64,000 nucleotides of DNA. Origin: Ruminococcus bicirculans (ex Wegman et al. 2014) (GTDB taxonomy: Bacteria; Bacillota; Clostridia; Oscillospirales; Ruminococcaceae). Both the position numbers and the translations under genes were made by a program. This document shows, piece after piece, positions 54,838 to 64,000 of this stretch (positions are counted from its first letter, which is position 1; the number at the start of each line of letters is the position of its first letter). The notes beneath the pieces were generated by a model. That model was given only the letters and a program-made list of their open reading frames with translations. It had not been told where the DNA came from and searched no databases. The DNA lies in contig NZ_HF545617.1 in NCBI RefSeq assembly GCF_000723465.1, positions 310,001-374,000 of the forward strand, in the 5' to 3' direction.

Positions 54838-55896
54838 TGTAGGTTTGTCAATCATATTGGACACTATTATTAAGAAATTCGATAGGCGAAAACCATTTGA
54901 GGGGACGCATAGGACGGTTGTTTGTTCGACTTAAACGTGCAGCTAGCTGCACGTTTAAGTCGTCGCAGGAATAAAACCTATGGCACGAATAGAATTTGTT
55001 GTGATCTTCTCGGTGACTGCGCTCTACTTTGCCATTGTGCCTGGGCGTATATGGACGAATGAGTTTGTGTTCAATGCCAAGTTGTGAGAGCGTATTCTCA
55101 AACAGCGTTTTCTTGTCTCTTTTGCTTGGCGAAAAGCGGTTAGTAAATTCAAATCCATTGTCGGTCTGAATACATTTCACCGTTATTCCTCTGCGTTTGT
55201 ACCATTTCACCAGCCTTTTTACAAAGTCTGCTGAAGAATAGGTGCTTTGCTCCTCATATCCGTATAAAAATCTTATCCTGGTATACTCATCGATCGCCGT
55301 GTATTGGTACAGCTTCATCTCTGGGTCAGCTATACACTTTCTCGGAACTACCTTTACGTCCACCTGAACACGTTCTCCGGGATATGTCATCTGCTCGTAT
55401 GGCTTTGGTTTATACGTCGCTTTCTTCGGCTTTTTCGGAAGCATTCCTAGTTTTTTCATAACCCTGTAAAGACTTTCAAGACAGCGTGTATACCCTTGTT
55501 TTCTGAGACGATGCCATAGTTCGGGAAGCTCAAGCGTTGGGTTTCGTTTGTGATACCTTTTGATAAGATCTATTTCTTCCTTGGTATGCTCGTTGGGATG
55601 ATGATGCGGTCGGCGTGATTTAACTGCGAGGGACTCCACACTTCCGTCCCAGCGTTTCAGCCAGAAATATATATATGAACGTGATTTATTGTATTTTCTG
55701 CTCGCTCGGCTCACTCCATATTTCTTTGCGTAATTCATTAAGGATTGACGAAACTTCATATCTTGTGTTATACTATTCATGAGAGATAGGCTTCCTTTCT
55801 GATTTGTATTTGTGTGGTAACTTTATTTTATCAGATTTTTGCCTATCTCTCTTTTCTTTTTTCTTAATTTTGTCCAATATCTATTGTAGCACTACA
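54838..55896 (-). mobile_element. Insertion sequence, IS1202/IS481-like, 1059 bp
   Basis: The element is bounded by related inverted ends: TGTAG, 11 variable bases, then ATATTGGACA (left, 54838-54863; right, inverted, 55871-55896). It holds one transposase gene on the minus strand. The flanking 26-bp direct repeats are unusually long. Members of the IS1202 group are known for duplications of about 24-29 bp, which is the basis of the suggested affiliation. It lies between the amidase terminator and the secA promoter and leaves both intact. Confidence 0.85.
54848..55780 (-). CDS. DDE transposase
   Basis: This 310-residue integrase-type transposase has an N-terminal helix-turn-helix region (YGVSRASRKYNKSRSYIYFW) and an rve-like DDE core. 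Candidate acidic residues are in VQVDVKVV, CIQTDNGFEF and GKVERSHREDH. The frame is intact, so the element may still be active. The C-terminus includes RPMRPLKWFSPIEFL, as in IS481-type transposases. The promoter lies within the right end of the element. Confidence 0.93.
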   Translation of the reverse strand: MNSITQDMKFRQSLMNYAKKYGVSRASRKYNKSRSYIYFWLKRWDGSVESLAVKSRRPHHHPNEHTKEEIDLIKRYHKRNPTLELPELWHRLRKQGYTRCLESLYRVMKKLGMLPKKPKKATYKPKPYEQMTYPGERVQVDVKVVPRKCIADPEMKLYQYTAIDEYTRIRFLYGYEEQSTYSSADFVKRLVKWYKRRGITVKCIQTDNGFEFTNRFSPSKRDKKTLFENTLSQLGIEHKLIRPYTPRHNGKVERSHREDHNKFYSCHRFYSCDDLNVQLAARLSRTNNRPMRPLKWFSPIEFLNNSVQYD

Positions 55897-55922
55897 TTTT
55901 TGTTTGTAAAACGTCACATAAA
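55897..55922. repeat. 26-bp direct repeat, right flank of the IS
   Basis: Second copy of the sequence at 54812-54837. Confidence 0.85.
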
Positions 55923-55926
55923 TTGC

Positions 55927-55955
55927 TTGACTTTTAAAAGGGGATATTGTATAAT
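55927..55955 (+). promoter_or_regulatory. Promoter of secA
   Basis: TTGACT (55927-55932), 17 bases, TATAAT (55950-55955). It starts five bases right of the direct repeat, so the IS inserted just outside it. Confidence 0.8.
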
Positions 55956-56042
55956 ATAATAGTGTATTTATAGCATAGTATATTTTTTAACTTTTTCCTG
56001 CCATAAATTCTGGCAGGAGAATAAATAAAGGTGGATTGAAAC

Positions 56043-58817
56043 ATGGGATTATTTGATAAAATATTCGGCAACTATTCTAAAAAAGAGCTTGCCAAGATCG
56101 AGCCTATAAAGAATAAGGTACTCGAGCTTGAAAGTAAGTATGCCGATATGTCTGACGAGGAGCTGGGCGGACAGACTGCCATTCTGAGGGGCAAGCTGGA
56201 CGAGCTTTCAACTCTTGATGACGTTCTTCCTGACGCTCTTGCGGTTTGCCGTGAAGCTGCGTTCAGAGTGCTTGGCAAAAAGCCTTACCCTGTTCAGATA
56301 ATCGGTGCTATCGTTCTTCATCAGGGACGTATCGCCGAAATGAAAACAGGTGAAGGTAAAACTCTCGTTGCCTGTCTGGCGGCTTATGCTAACTCCCTTA
56401 CAGGAAATGGCGTTCACGTTGTAACTGTAAATGACTATCTTGCTAAGTTCCAGTCTGAGGAAATGGGCAAGGTGTTCCACTTCCTGAACACTTCTATCGG
56501 CGTTGTGCTTACTGGCATGAACAAGGAGCAGAAGAGGGAAGCTTATAACGCTGATATTACATATGGTACAAATAACGAGTTCGGATTTGATTACCTCCGT
56601 GACAACATGGTTATCTATAAGAAAGATAAGGTTCAGAGAGAGCACGCTTTCGCTATCGTGGACGAGGTGGACTCTATCCTCATAGACGAAGCAAGAACTC
56701 CGCTTATCATTTCAGGTCAGGGCGACAAGTCAACAAAGCTTTATTCACTTGCCGACAGATTTGCAAAAACACTGAAACCTGTTACAGTTGTTGAAATGGA
56801 CGATAAGGCAGATAACGACCTTCTGGACGGCGACTATATCATCGACGAAAAGGCTAAGACCGCAACTCTTACAAAGAGCGGTGTTAAGAAAGCAGAAAAG
56901 GCGTTCAACGTTATAAACCTTATGGACGCTGACAATATGACCCTTGCCCACCACATCAATCAGGCTATCAAGGCAAACGGCGTTATGAAAAAGGATATCG
57001 ACTACGTTGTTAAGGACGGAGAAGTTCTTATCGTAGACGAGTTCACAGGCCGTATCATGCAGGGCAGACGTTTCAATGACGGTCTGCATCAGGCTATCGA
57101 AGCAAAAGAGGGCGTTGAGATAGCAAGAGAGTCAAAGACTATCGCTACTATAACATATCAGAACTACTTCCGTCTTTATGGCAAGCTGTCAGGTATGACA
57201 GGTACTGCCCTTACGGAGGAGGACGAGTTCAGAGAGATCTATAAGCTCGACGTTATCGAGATACCGACAAATAAGCCTGTTATCAGAGTTGACCACCCAG
57301 ACGTTGTTTTCAAAACGGAAAAGGGCAAGTTCAATGCCGTTATCGAGCAGGTAATAGAGTGCCATAAAAAGGGACAGCCTGTCCTCGTTGGTACTGTTTC
57401 CGTTGAGAAGTCAGAGTATCTTTCAAGACTGCTGAAAAATAAGGGCATCAAGCATGAAGTGCTTAACGCCAAGCACCATGACCGTGAGGCTATGATAGTT
57501 GCACAGGCAGGTAAATACGGTGCGGTTACTATCGCTACCAACATGGCAGGACGTGGTACTGATATCATGCTTGGCGGTAACGCTGAGTATAAATCACTTG
57601 CAGACCTTCAGAAAATGGGCTATTCTGAGGAAGTGGCTGTCGAGGCAGCAGGTTTCTCAAATACTCAGGACGAGGAAGTTCTGGCTGCAAGAGCAGAATA
57701 TAAGAAGCTCTATGCAAAGTATTCAGAAGAGGTAAAGGAGCTTGCAGAAAAGGTTAGAGAAGCAGGCGGACTTTATATCATCGGTACAGAAAGACACGAG
57801 TCAAGACGTATCGACAATCAGCTTAGAGGACGTTCAGGCCGTCAGGGCGACCCGGGCGAAAGCACATTCTTCCTCTCACTTGAAGACGACCTTATGAGAA
57901 TTTTCGGCGGCGAGAGAATAACAGCTATGATGGATACTTTCAAGGTTGACGAGAATACCCCAATACAGTCAAAAATGCTCACAAGTGTTATCGAGTCCTC
58001 ACAGAAGAAGATAGAGGGCAGAAACTTCAACATCAGAAAGAACGTCCTTAACTACGACGACGTTATGAACACACAGCGTGAGATAATCTATAAGCAAAGA
58101 CAGCAGGTGCTTGACGGAGAAGATCTCCATGAAAATATCCTCGGCATGATAAAGGAGTTTGTTGAGGATTCTGTAAATATGTATATCACTGACGAGGACG
58201 TTCAGGATAACTGGAACCTGCAGGGTCTTAAGGACAGACTTATGGGCATAATCACAGTTGAGGACGACTTCAACTATACCCCACAGGAGCTTGACGAGAT
58301 AACAAAGAAGGATATAATCGACCTCCTTGAAGACAGAGCTTTGAAGATATACGCAAAGCGTGAGGAAGACCTTGGTCAGGAACTTCTCCATGAGATAGAA
58401 AGAGTTGTTTTGCTTAAAGTTGTCGATACAAAGTGGATGGCACATATCGACGATATGGACGAGCTGAAAAAGGGTATCGGTCTGCGTTCATACGGTCAGA
58501 AGAACCCAGTAGTCGAGTATCGTATGGAAGGTATGGATATGTTCGACGATATGGTAGCTTCTATCCGTGAGGACACTGTAAGAATGTTGTTCACCATTCA
58601 GGTAAGGAAGAACAGCGCCGCTCCAAAGAGAGAGGACGTTCTCAAGCCGGGCGAGCATCATAACATGACCGTAAGAAAGGCTAAGAAGCCGGGCAGGAAC
58701 GATCTTTGCCCATGCGGAAGCGGCAAGAAGTATAAGAACTGCTGTGGTGCTGGAAACGGTGTACAGGCTGACGAAGCCGAGCAGGCAGAGAATAGCTCTG
58801 ACAGCTCTGAGAAATAA
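56043..58817 (+). CDS. secA: Preprotein translocase ATPase SecA
   Basis: This 924-residue motor drives secretory proteins through SecYEG. Walker A is [11 protein letters not shown] at about 100-110, and a [16 protein letters not shown] segment contains the Walker B region. [14 protein letters not shown] and [15 protein letters not shown] belong to the second helicase domain. The C-terminus has the zinc-binding SEC-C motif with C889, C891, C900 and C901, used for SecB or ribosome contact. The ATG follows AAAGGTGG. The length is normal. Confidence 0.98.
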   Translation: MGLFDKIFGNYSKKELAKIEPIKNKVLELESKYADMSDEELGGQTAILRGKLDELSTLDDVLPDALAVCREAAFRVLGKKPYPVQIIGAIVLHQGRIAEMKTGEGKTLVACLAAYANSLTGNGVHVVTVNDYLAKFQSEEMGKVFHFLNTSIGVVLTGMNKEQKREAYNADITYGTNNEFGFDYLRDNMVIYKKDKVQREHAFAIVDEVDSILIDEARTPLIISGQGDKSTKLYSLADRFAKTLKPVTVVEMDDKADNDLLDGDYIIDEKAKTATLTKSGVKKAEKAFNVINLMDADNMTLAHHINQAIKANGVMKKDIDYVVKDGEVLIVDEFTGRIMQGRRFNDGLHQAIEAKEGVEIARESKTIATITYQNYFRLYGKLSGMTGTALTEEDEFREIYKLDVIEIPTNKPVIRVDHPDVVFKTEKGKFNAVIEQVIECHKKGQPVLVGTVSVEKSEYLSRLLKNKGIKHEVLNAKHHDREAMIVAQAGKYGAVTIATNMAGRGTDIMLGGNAEYKSLADLQKMGYSEEVAVEAAGFSNTQDEEVLAARAEYKKLYAKYSEEVKELAEKVREAGGLYIIGTERHESRRIDNQLRGRSGRQGDPGESTFFLSLEDDLMRIFGGERITAMMDTFKVDENTPIQSKMLTSVIESSQKKIEGRNFNIRKNVLNYDDVMNTQREIIYKQRQQVLDGEDLHENILGMIKEFVEDSVNMYITDEDVQDNWNLQGLKDRLMGIITVEDDFNYTPQELDEITKKDIIDLLEDRALKIYAKREEDLGQELLHEIERVVLLKVVDTKWMAHIDDMDELKKGIGLRSYGQKNPVVEYRMEGMDMFDDMVASIREDTVRMLFTIQVRKNSAAPKREDVLKPGEHHNMTVRKAKKPGRNDLCPCGSGKKYKNCCGAGNGVQADEAEQAENSSDSSEK

Positions 58818-58827
58818 AAACAATATG

Positions 58828-58856
58828 CAGGACGGTGAAAACAGCCGTCCTGTTTT
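58828..58856 (+). terminator. Terminator after secA
   Basis: The perfect stem CAGGACGG (58828-58835) with CCGTCCTG (58845-58852) is followed by TTTT. Confidence 0.82.
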
Positions 58857-58885
58857 GGATATAAGAATAATAGGAGTGTAGTGAA

Positions 58886-60148
58886 ATGTCAACAGCATTT
58901 AAAAGCGCAGATATACTTCTGCCTAAGAACGCCGATATGTCAAAATGGGCAGTGGTTGCCTGCGACCAGTATACCTCTGAGCCTGAGTATTGGGCTGACG
59001 TGGAAAAGATAACAGAGGGTGCAAAAAGCGCACTGAACCTTATCCTGCCTGAGGTCTATCTGGAGGACGATAACGTTGATGAAAGAATAGCCGACATACA
59101 TAAGAATATGGACAGCTATATCAGCGAGGGCGTTTTTGAAGAGTATAAGGACGCTATGATATACGTTGAAAGAACACAGTCTGACGGAAAGGTCAGAGCG
59201 GGCATTGTTGGCGCTATCGACCTTGAAGAGTATGACTACCGCAAAGGCTCGAAGTCTGCCGTAAGAGCAACAGAAGCCACAGTTGTGGAGAGAATACCGC
59301 CTAGAATAAAGGTAAGACGTGGCGCACCTGTTGAGCTGCCGCATATCATGATACTCGTTGACGATACAGAAAAAAGCGTTGTCGAGCCGCTGGAGGCTCA
59401 CAAGGCAGAGATGAAAAAGCTCTATGACTTTGACCTTATGAAAAAGGGTGGTCATATCGCAGGCTATCTTATTGAAAAGCCTATGCAGGAAAAGATAATA
59501 GCCGCACTTGAAAAGCTTGGTGATATCGACGCTTTCAATACAAAGTATGGTCTTAAGGAAACTTCACCGCTTGTCTACGCAATGGGTGACGGCAACCATT
59601 CTCTTGCTACTGCAAAGGAGTTTTACGAGGAGCAGAAGAGAGAGAACCCTGATAAGGACATGAGCAATGCTCTTTGCAGATATGCCCTTGTGGAGATAGT
59701 GAATCTCCATTCGCCTGCACTTGAATTTGAAGCTATCCATAGGATAGTTACAGACGTTGACACAAAGGCTCTTATGAGCGAAATGACAGCGGCTCTTGAG
59801 CTTTCTGAGGAAAAGGCAGAGCAGGCAATAGTTGTCTGCGACAATGGCGAGGAAAAGACGCTCTATATACATAAGCCGACTTCAAAGCTTACTGTCGGCT
59901 CATTGCAGAATTTCCTTGACAGCTATATCAAGGAAAAGGGCGGCAAGGTGGATTATATCCACGGTGCAGAGGTCATAAGAGAGCTTTCCACAAAGGAAAA
60001 TTCCATAGGCTTTATGCTCCCTGACATGGGCAAGGAAGAGCTTTTCCCTACAGTTATCGTTGACGGCGCACTGCCAAGAAAAACGTTCTCCATGGGTCAT
60101 GCCGAGGATAAGAGATTTTATGTTGAGGCAAGGAAAATATTGAAATAG
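58886..60148 (+). CDS. DUF1015 family protein
   Basis: This 420-residue soluble protein has the family marks AVVACDQYTSEPEYW near residue 25, YRKGSKSAVRATEATVVERI in the middle and AMGDGNHSLATAKEFYE. DUF1015 (SerK-like) proteins include a free serine kinase in archaea, but the bacterial members are mostly uncharacterised. The C-terminal GFMLPDMGKEELFPTVI also fits. The epimerase gene follows after 64 bases that include two copies of TTGAAATAGAAAAAT (60140-60154 and 60165-60179). Confidence 0.88.
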   Translation: MSTAFKSADILLPKNADMSKWAVVACDQYTSEPEYWADVEKITEGAKSALNLILPEVYLEDDNVDERIADIHKNMDSYISEGVFEEYKDAMIYVERTQSDGKVRAGIVGAIDLEEYDYRKGSKSAVRATEATVVERIPPRIKVRRGAPVELPHIMILVDDTEKSVVEPLEAHKAEMKKLYDFDLMKKGGHIAGYLIEKPMQEKIIAALEKLGDIDAFNTKYGLKETSPLVYAMGDGNHSLATAKEFYEEQKRENPDKDMSNALCRYALVEIVNLHSPALEFEAIHRIVTDVDTKALMSEMTAALELSEEKAEQAIVVCDNGEEKTLYIHKPTSKLTVGSLQNFLDSYIKEKGGKVDYIHGAEVIRELSTKENSIGFMLPDMGKEELFPTVIVDGALPRKTFSMGHAEDKRFYVEARKILK

Positions 60149-60212
60149 AAAAATTAAAGAAATGTTGAAATAGAAAAATCGTAGACAATATATTTTAAAA
60201 GGAGTTTTTACG

Positions 60213-61382
60213 ATGATAATTGAAGAAGTCAAAAAGGAACTTACAGGACATATCATTCCCTTCTGGAACAAGCTGAGAGATGATGAGAACGGTGGATTTT
60301 ACGGCTTTATGAGCTATGACCTCAAGCTGGATAAGCAGGCTGATAAGGGCGTTATCCTCCACGCAAGAATACTTTGGTTCTATTCAAAAGCGTATATCAC
60401 TCTGGGCGATAAGACACTTCTTGACAACGCACGCCACGCTTACGAGTTTATCAAAAACCACTGTATCGACTATGAGTACGGCGGAGTTTATTGGATGATG
60501 AACTATAAGGGTGAGCCTGCCGACACTATGAAGCATACATACAACATCGCATTTGCTATCTATGCACTGTCATGCTACTATAACGCAAGCGGAGATAAGG
60601 AAGCTCTGGAGCTTGCATATAAGCTTTTCCACGATATCGAGAACAACACTCTCGACGAGTATGGCTACAGAGAAGCTTTTGACAGACAGTGGAACCTGGT
60701 ATCAAATGACGCTCTTTCTGAGAATGGCTTGCATGCTGATAAGACAATGAACGCTATCCTCCACCTTATCGAAGCTTATACCGAGCTTTATAAGGCAGAC
60801 CACAACGAGGAAGTTGCTAAAAGGCTTAAATTCCAGCTTGGTCAGATGAGAGATATTGTTTATACTCCTGAAACAAACGCTCTGAAAGTTTTCTTTGACA
60901 CAAAGTTTGACCTTGTGGGAGATATCCATTCATTTGGTCACGATATCGAAGCAACATGGCTTATGGACCTTGCCTGCGATACTTTGGGTGACGAGGAGCT
61001 TAAAAAGCAGTTTGCTGAAATGGATCTTAAGATCTCTCATAATATTCAGAACATCGCCCTTGATAACGGCGCACTGAACAACGAGCGTGAGAACGATAAG
61101 ATAGACAAGAAGCGTGTATGGTGGGTAGAAGCCGAGTCTGTTGTTGGCTTCATCAACGCTTATCAGCACAGCGGAGAAAAGAAGTTCCTTGAAAGTGCAA
61201 GAAGCGTGTGGGAATATATCAAGGCTGAGATAATCGACAAGAGAGAAGGCTCAGAGTGGTATGCCGAGGTTTCCTATGACCATAAGCCGCATGATTGGAA
61301 AGAGATAGTAGGTCCATGGAAATGCCCTTATCATAACGGCAGAATGTGCATGGAGGTCATCAACAGAGGCGTGGACTTCTGA
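60213..61382 (+). CDS. ce: Cellobiose 2-epimerase
   Basis: This 389-residue enzyme converts cellobiose to glucosyl-mannose, feeding the mannosylglucose phosphorylase route for cellulose-derived sugars. It belongs to the AGE/CE (alpha/alpha)6-barrel family. The catalytic histidines are in FGHDIEATW (H243) and CPYHNGRMCMEV (H374), matching the numbering I recall for the R. albus enzyme. Long stretches (for example ADTMKHTYNIAFAIYAL) also look nearly identical to it. The ATG follows AAGGAG. Its stop overlaps the next start codon. Confidence 0.96.
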   Translation: MIIEEVKKELTGHIIPFWNKLRDDENGGFYGFMSYDLKLDKQADKGVILHARILWFYSKAYITLGDKTLLDNARHAYEFIKNHCIDYEYGGVYWMMNYKGEPADTMKHTYNIAFAIYALSCYYNASGDKEALELAYKLFHDIENNTLDEYGYREAFDRQWNLVSNDALSENGLHADKTMNAILHLIEAYTELYKADHNEEVAKRLKFQLGQMRDIVYTPETNALKVFFDTKFDLVGDIHSFGHDIEATWLMDLACDTLGDEELKKQFAEMDLKISHNIQNIALDNGALNNERENDKIDKKRVWWVEAESVVGFINAYQHSGEKKFLESARSVWEYIKAEIIDKREGSEWYAEVSYDHKPHDWKEIVGPWKCPYHNGRMCMEVINRGVDF

Positions 61383-62080
61383 TGTTCAGGTATGAAACAC
61401 ACCTGCATACCGCCGAGGGAAGCGGCTGTGCCTCTGCAAGCGGAGCAGAGCAGGCAAGGCGTTATAAAGCCCTAGGCTATGACGGGATCATCGTCACCGA
61501 TCACTTTTTCAACGGCAACTGTGCTGTCACCAACTTTGACAGTTGGGAGGACAGAGTGAACAAGTTCTGCAAGGGCTATGAGAATGCCAAAGAAGTGGGT
61601 GACAAGATAGGTCTGAAAGTCTTTTTCGGTCTGGAGTATTCTTACTTTGGCGCAGACCTTTTGACCTATGGTATCGACAAGGACTTTCTTCTTGCCAATG
61701 ATAACATCAGTGATATAAGCTTTTATCAGTTTGCCGACAGAGTGCATAAAGCAGGTGGCGTGTTAGTCCATGCCCACCCTTTTCGTGAAGCGGATTGGTA
61801 TATCCATGAAATAAAGCTCCTGCCGAAGTGGATAGACGGCGTTGAGGTCTATAACAGCGGCAACGGCAAAGAGGTCTATAATCAGCGTGCAAAGTGGTAT
61901 GCCGAACAGTTCGGCTTCAAGCAAACAGGCGGTACGGACAATCACCACCTGTGGGTGGAGGACAGCCGTATCAGCGGTGTTGCAACTGACGAGCCTATCA
62001 ATTCCATAGAAGATTACATAGAATTTCTCTGTGACGGAAAGCTTACCCCGATAATTCCGGAAAAGCCGGCTGAAACATAA
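61382..62080 (+). CDS. PHP-domain metal-dependent phosphoesterase
   Basis: This 232-residue protein has the PHP motif ETHLHTAEGSGCASA at the N-terminus, IIVTDHFFNGN, LVHAHPFREADW and GGTDNHHL, which supply the metal-binding His/Asp set. PHP proteins hydrolyse phosphoesters such as histidinol phosphate or nucleotides; the substrate is not known. The ATG at 61382 overlaps the epimerase stop by one base (TGATG), so the genes are coupled and may act in the same sugar-phosphate pathway. Confidence 0.9.
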   Translation: MFRYETHLHTAEGSGCASASGAEQARRYKALGYDGIIVTDHFFNGNCAVTNFDSWEDRVNKFCKGYENAKEVGDKIGLKVFFGLEYSYFGADLLTYGIDKDFLLANDNISDISFYQFADRVHKAGGVLVHAHPFREADWYIHEIKLLPKWIDGVEVYNSGNGKEVYNQRAKWYAEQFGFKQTGGTDNHHLWVEDSRISGVATDEPINSIEDYIEFLCDGKLTPIIPEKPAET

Positions 62081-62091
62081 AACATAAATAA

Positions 62092-62132
62092 AAACTTCAA
62101 TGACGTTTTTTCGCCATTGAAGTTTTTTTTAC
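62092..62132. terminator. Bidirectional terminator
   Basis: A long stem, AAACTTCAATG (62092-62102) with CATTGAAGTTT (62115-62125), is followed by T residues. The opposite strand ends in an A-rich tract. It serves the PHP gene and the convergent gene. Confidence 0.9.
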
Positions 62133-62701
62133 TATGAAATTTTGCTTTCATTTACCGAAACATCGTCGGAATAAGATTCCGATTCAGCGGCAGAATCGTC
62201 GGGAACACGAATGTAAGTATCAACGGCGACGAATGTGTTTTCATCAACATAATTAAATGCTAAAGCGAAAGCATTTTCATGTTTTCCATAGTCAAATTCA
62301 ATTAGTATCTGATCTCTTGCTTCGTGATAGGTTTTAATAGTATATGTTCTGGTTTCAGACCACATTTTTATCGTATCCTGCTTTGCGGTCTCGTCATAAA
62401 ACGTAAACAGCTTATTGCAAAGATATTCCGAATCTCCGCTGTATTTCAGAGTGTTGTTTTCTCCTATTATAAAATAATCTTTGCTTGTATCTCCGTTTGG
62501 ATAATATTTTCCCATATTCAGCGTTGGTTCCTGATAGGTATCGTCATGGGGACAGCTGTAGTTAAAGGTATTTATCCCGCTTTCATCATCTTCAGGTTCA
62601 TCAGAAGAAACTATGTTCTTTATGCCAAAATACCAAAAACAAAATATAAAAGAGGCAGCAACGATTATCCATATTATTATGCCAACGTGTTTAGCTTTCA
62701 T
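62132..62701 (-). CDS. Membrane-anchored hypothetical protein
   Basis: This 189-residue protein has one N-terminal membrane helix (VGIIIWIIVAASFIFCFWYF) and a soluble domain of about 160 residues, ending in a Ser/Glu-rich tail. No family is recognised. It is probably extracytoplasmic with the N-terminus inside. The ATG follows a G run (GGGGGGG) on the minus strand. Its promoter is at 62750-62778. Confidence 0.78.
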   Translation of the reverse strand: MKAKHVGIIIWIIVAASFIFCFWYFGIKNIVSSDEPEDDESGINTFNYSCPHDDTYQEPTLNMGKYYPNGDTSKDYFIIGENNTLKYSGDSEYLCNKLFTFYDETAKQDTIKMWSETRTYTIKTYHEARDQILIEFDYGKHENAFALAFNYVDENTFVAVDTYIRVPDDSAAESESYSDDVSVNESKIS

Positions 62702-62749
62702 AGTTGTACCCCCCCCATATAATTTTCAAATTAAATACTCTATGTTTAA

Positions 62750-62778
62750 ATTATACAGTTTATGATTATAATTGTCAA
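62750..62778 (-). promoter_or_regulatory. Promoter of the 189-aa membrane protein
   Basis: On the minus strand a perfect TTGACA (62773-62778), 17 bases, and a perfect TATAAT (62750-62755). Confidence 0.88.
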
Positions 62779-62877
62779 TGGGCAAAATGAATAACAAAAA
62801 ACAAATTTTGTATATATAGTCACATTTCAACAGAACTTTGTGCGTTTATCTAATTTTATTATTCCTATTGACAAATC

Positions 62878-62906
62878 CACATTAATGAGCTAAAATATAA
62901 ATGTTA
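62878..62906 (+). promoter_or_regulatory. Promoter of the GH5 lipoprotein gene
   Basis: A perfect TTGACA (62878-62883), 17 bases, TAAAAT (62901-62906). Confidence 0.8.
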
Positions 62907-62939
62907 TTATTTTATATGGTGAGAAAGGAAAACCAAAAT

Positions 62940-64000
62940 ATGAAAATCAAAAGACTACTTGCAGCAGTGCTTTCCCTTGCAATGGGCGTATCAATGATGA
63001 CAGCCTGTGGCAGTTCGGACAACTCCTCAAAGGCTGAGAAAGATTCCTCAGCTACAGAAAATACTCAGAAGCATACCAATGACCCTATGACAGTGACCAC
63101 TGCAAAAGACCTTGTGGCTCAGATGAAAGTGGGCTGGAGTCTTGGCAATACCATGGATTCCACAGGCGGCTCAGGCGTTGACGCTGAAACCTCATGGGGA
63201 AATGTGGAAACCACAAAATTGATGATAGACCAGGTCAAGGACGCAGGCTTCAACGTGTTCAGACTTCCTGTTTCATGGGGTACTCACATGGACGAGAACT
63301 ATACAGTTGACGAAGCATGGATGAACAGAGTTCAGGAAATTGTCGATTACGGTATCGACAACGGAATGTTCGTTATCCTCAACACCCACCACGAGGAGTG
63401 GTATATGCCTAAGAAAGACCGTGCCGATAAGGATATAGAGCAGCTCAAAGCCCTCTGGAAGCAGATATGCGACAGATTTCAGGGCTATGACGAACACCTC
63501 ATTTTCGAGGGCGTGAACGAGCCTAGACTTAGAGGCGAGGGCAACGAGTGGATAGGCGACGCTGAGTCAAGAGAGGTCGTAAATCAGTATGCAAAGGCGT
63601 TCGTCGAAACAGTCCGTGCTTCTGGCGGAAACAACCCTAACAGATGTATAATGGTAACACCATATGCCGCATCATCATCAAGACAGAACATGGAAGCCCT
63701 CGAAGTTCCGCAGGGCGACGATAAGATAATAGTTTCTATCCACGCTTATCTGCCATATTCATTTGCACTTGATACCGCAGGCACAGACCAGTATACAAGT
63801 ATCGACTCTTCTATCACAACACTCTTTACCGATATCAATGAAGTGTTCCTCAGCAAGGGAATACCTGTAATAATCGGTGAGTTCGGCTCTGTAAATAAGG
63901 CTAATACAGAAGCAAGAGTTCAGTGTGTAAAGGATTATCTCAGCACCGCAAAGCAGTATGGCGTACCATGCTGTTGGTGGGATAACGGCACAAGAATAGG
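62940..64000 (+). CDS. GH5-family glycoside hydrolase lipoprotein, partial
   Basis: The frame is open to the right edge (353 codons seen). It has a signal peptide with lipobox SMMTAC and Cys23, a Ser/Asn/Lys-rich linker, and a GH5 catalytic domain starting with LVAQMKVGWSLGNTMDS. The acid/base glutamate is E194 (GVNEPR) and the nucleophile E314 (GEFGS); NTHHEEW supplies a conserved histidine pair. The likely activity is an endo-beta-1,4-glucanase or related mannanase/xyloglucanase. The ATG at 62940 follows GAAAGGAA. As a membrane lipoprotein it would attack glucans near the cell surface. It is close to the epimerase, which acts on its possible product. Confidence 0.94.
   Translation, partial: MKIKRLLAAVLSLAMGVSMMTACGSSDNSSKAEKDSSATENTQKHTNDPMTVTTAKDLVAQMKVGWSLGNTMDSTGGSGVDAETSWGNVETTKLMIDQVKDAGFNVFRLPVSWGTHMDENYTVDEAWMNRVQEIVDYGIDNGMFVILNTHHEEWYMPKKDRADKDIEQLKALWKQICDRFQGYDEHLIFEGVNEPRLRGEGNEWIGDAESREVVNQYAKAFVETVRASGGNNPNRCIMVTPYAASSSRQNMEALEVPQGDDKIIVSIHAYLPYSFALDTAGTDQYTSIDSSITTLFTDINEVFLSKGIPVIIGEFGSVNKANTEARVQCVKDYLSTAKQYGVPCCWWDNGTRI

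Noticed and set aside
55897-55960. dif/XerCD site next to the IS, as seen for some IS1202 relatives
   Set aside because: I see no 28-bp dif-like sequence; the AT-rich stretch is the secA promoter.

Overview
The window looks like chromosomal DNA of a low-to-mid GC Firmicute of the Oscillospiraceae, most likely a Ruminococcus close to R. albus. The main evidence is a full-length cellobiose 2-epimerase whose two key histidines fall at 243 and 374, the numbers recalled for the R. albus enzyme. Supporting this are a GH5 cellulase-type lipoprotein at the right edge, secreted proteins with NPSTG-type anchors, near-consensus promoters with 17-bp spacers, and a 16S gene of Ruminococcus type. Coding density is high. 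Identification is from memory of protein families, not from a search.

Layout, left to right. 1-2300 (minus): a MoxR ATPase translationally coupled to a DUF5682-type protein that runs off the edge. 2364-3370 (minus): rplM-rpsI with a consensus promoter and a leader hairpin. 3658-5840 (minus): small membrane proteins, two of them in an operon with an XRE regulator whose promoter carries three 16-bp palindromes spaced 21 and 42 bp apart. 5937-10320: a divergent type IIA topoisomerase pair (parE/parC-like). 10328-17748: a zinc-ribbon membrane protein, a zinc-ribbon/PASTA pseudokinase, pfkA, a THF riboswitch controlling folT, proC, a SpoIIM-like protein and a DUF624 protein. 17756-18874 (minus): prfB. 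19034-26584: a zinc-finger membrane protein, rpsF-ssb-rpsR, lon-engB, a yerC-like regulator with a SAM methyltransferase, and hslO.

26676-33411 is a stable-RNA region: tRNA Val-Asp-Gly-Cys, then three tandem consensus promoters, 16S, tRNA Ala-Ile, 23S, 5S, and tRNA Lys-Glu-Met-Trp, ending in a terminator. Long complementary segments flank both 16S and 23S and should form the processing stems.

33668-49860 is housekeeping mixed with accessory genes: a DXS-like enzyme, an FMN reductase, a DUF2461 protein, a candidate structured ncRNA (38029-38281), an AEC transporter, lipoprotein, CBS protein, D-Ala-D-Ala carboxypeptidase, a 146-bp MITE-like element, HAD phosphatase, RHH protein, clpB, a TSP3/vWA membrane protein and a nitroreductase. 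49940-50455 is a mosaic intergenic repeat with five consecutive hairpins. Then follow prfC, a surface-anchored protein, an amidase, an insertion sequence with 26-bp direct repeats, secA, DUF1015, cellobiose 2-epimerase with an overlapping PHP gene, a small membrane protein and the GH5 lipoprotein.

No single region is a clear new defence or mobile system. The strongest candidates for something undescribed are the pseudokinase, the phased triple operator, the orphan promoter-to-terminator RNA and the multi-hairpin repeat.
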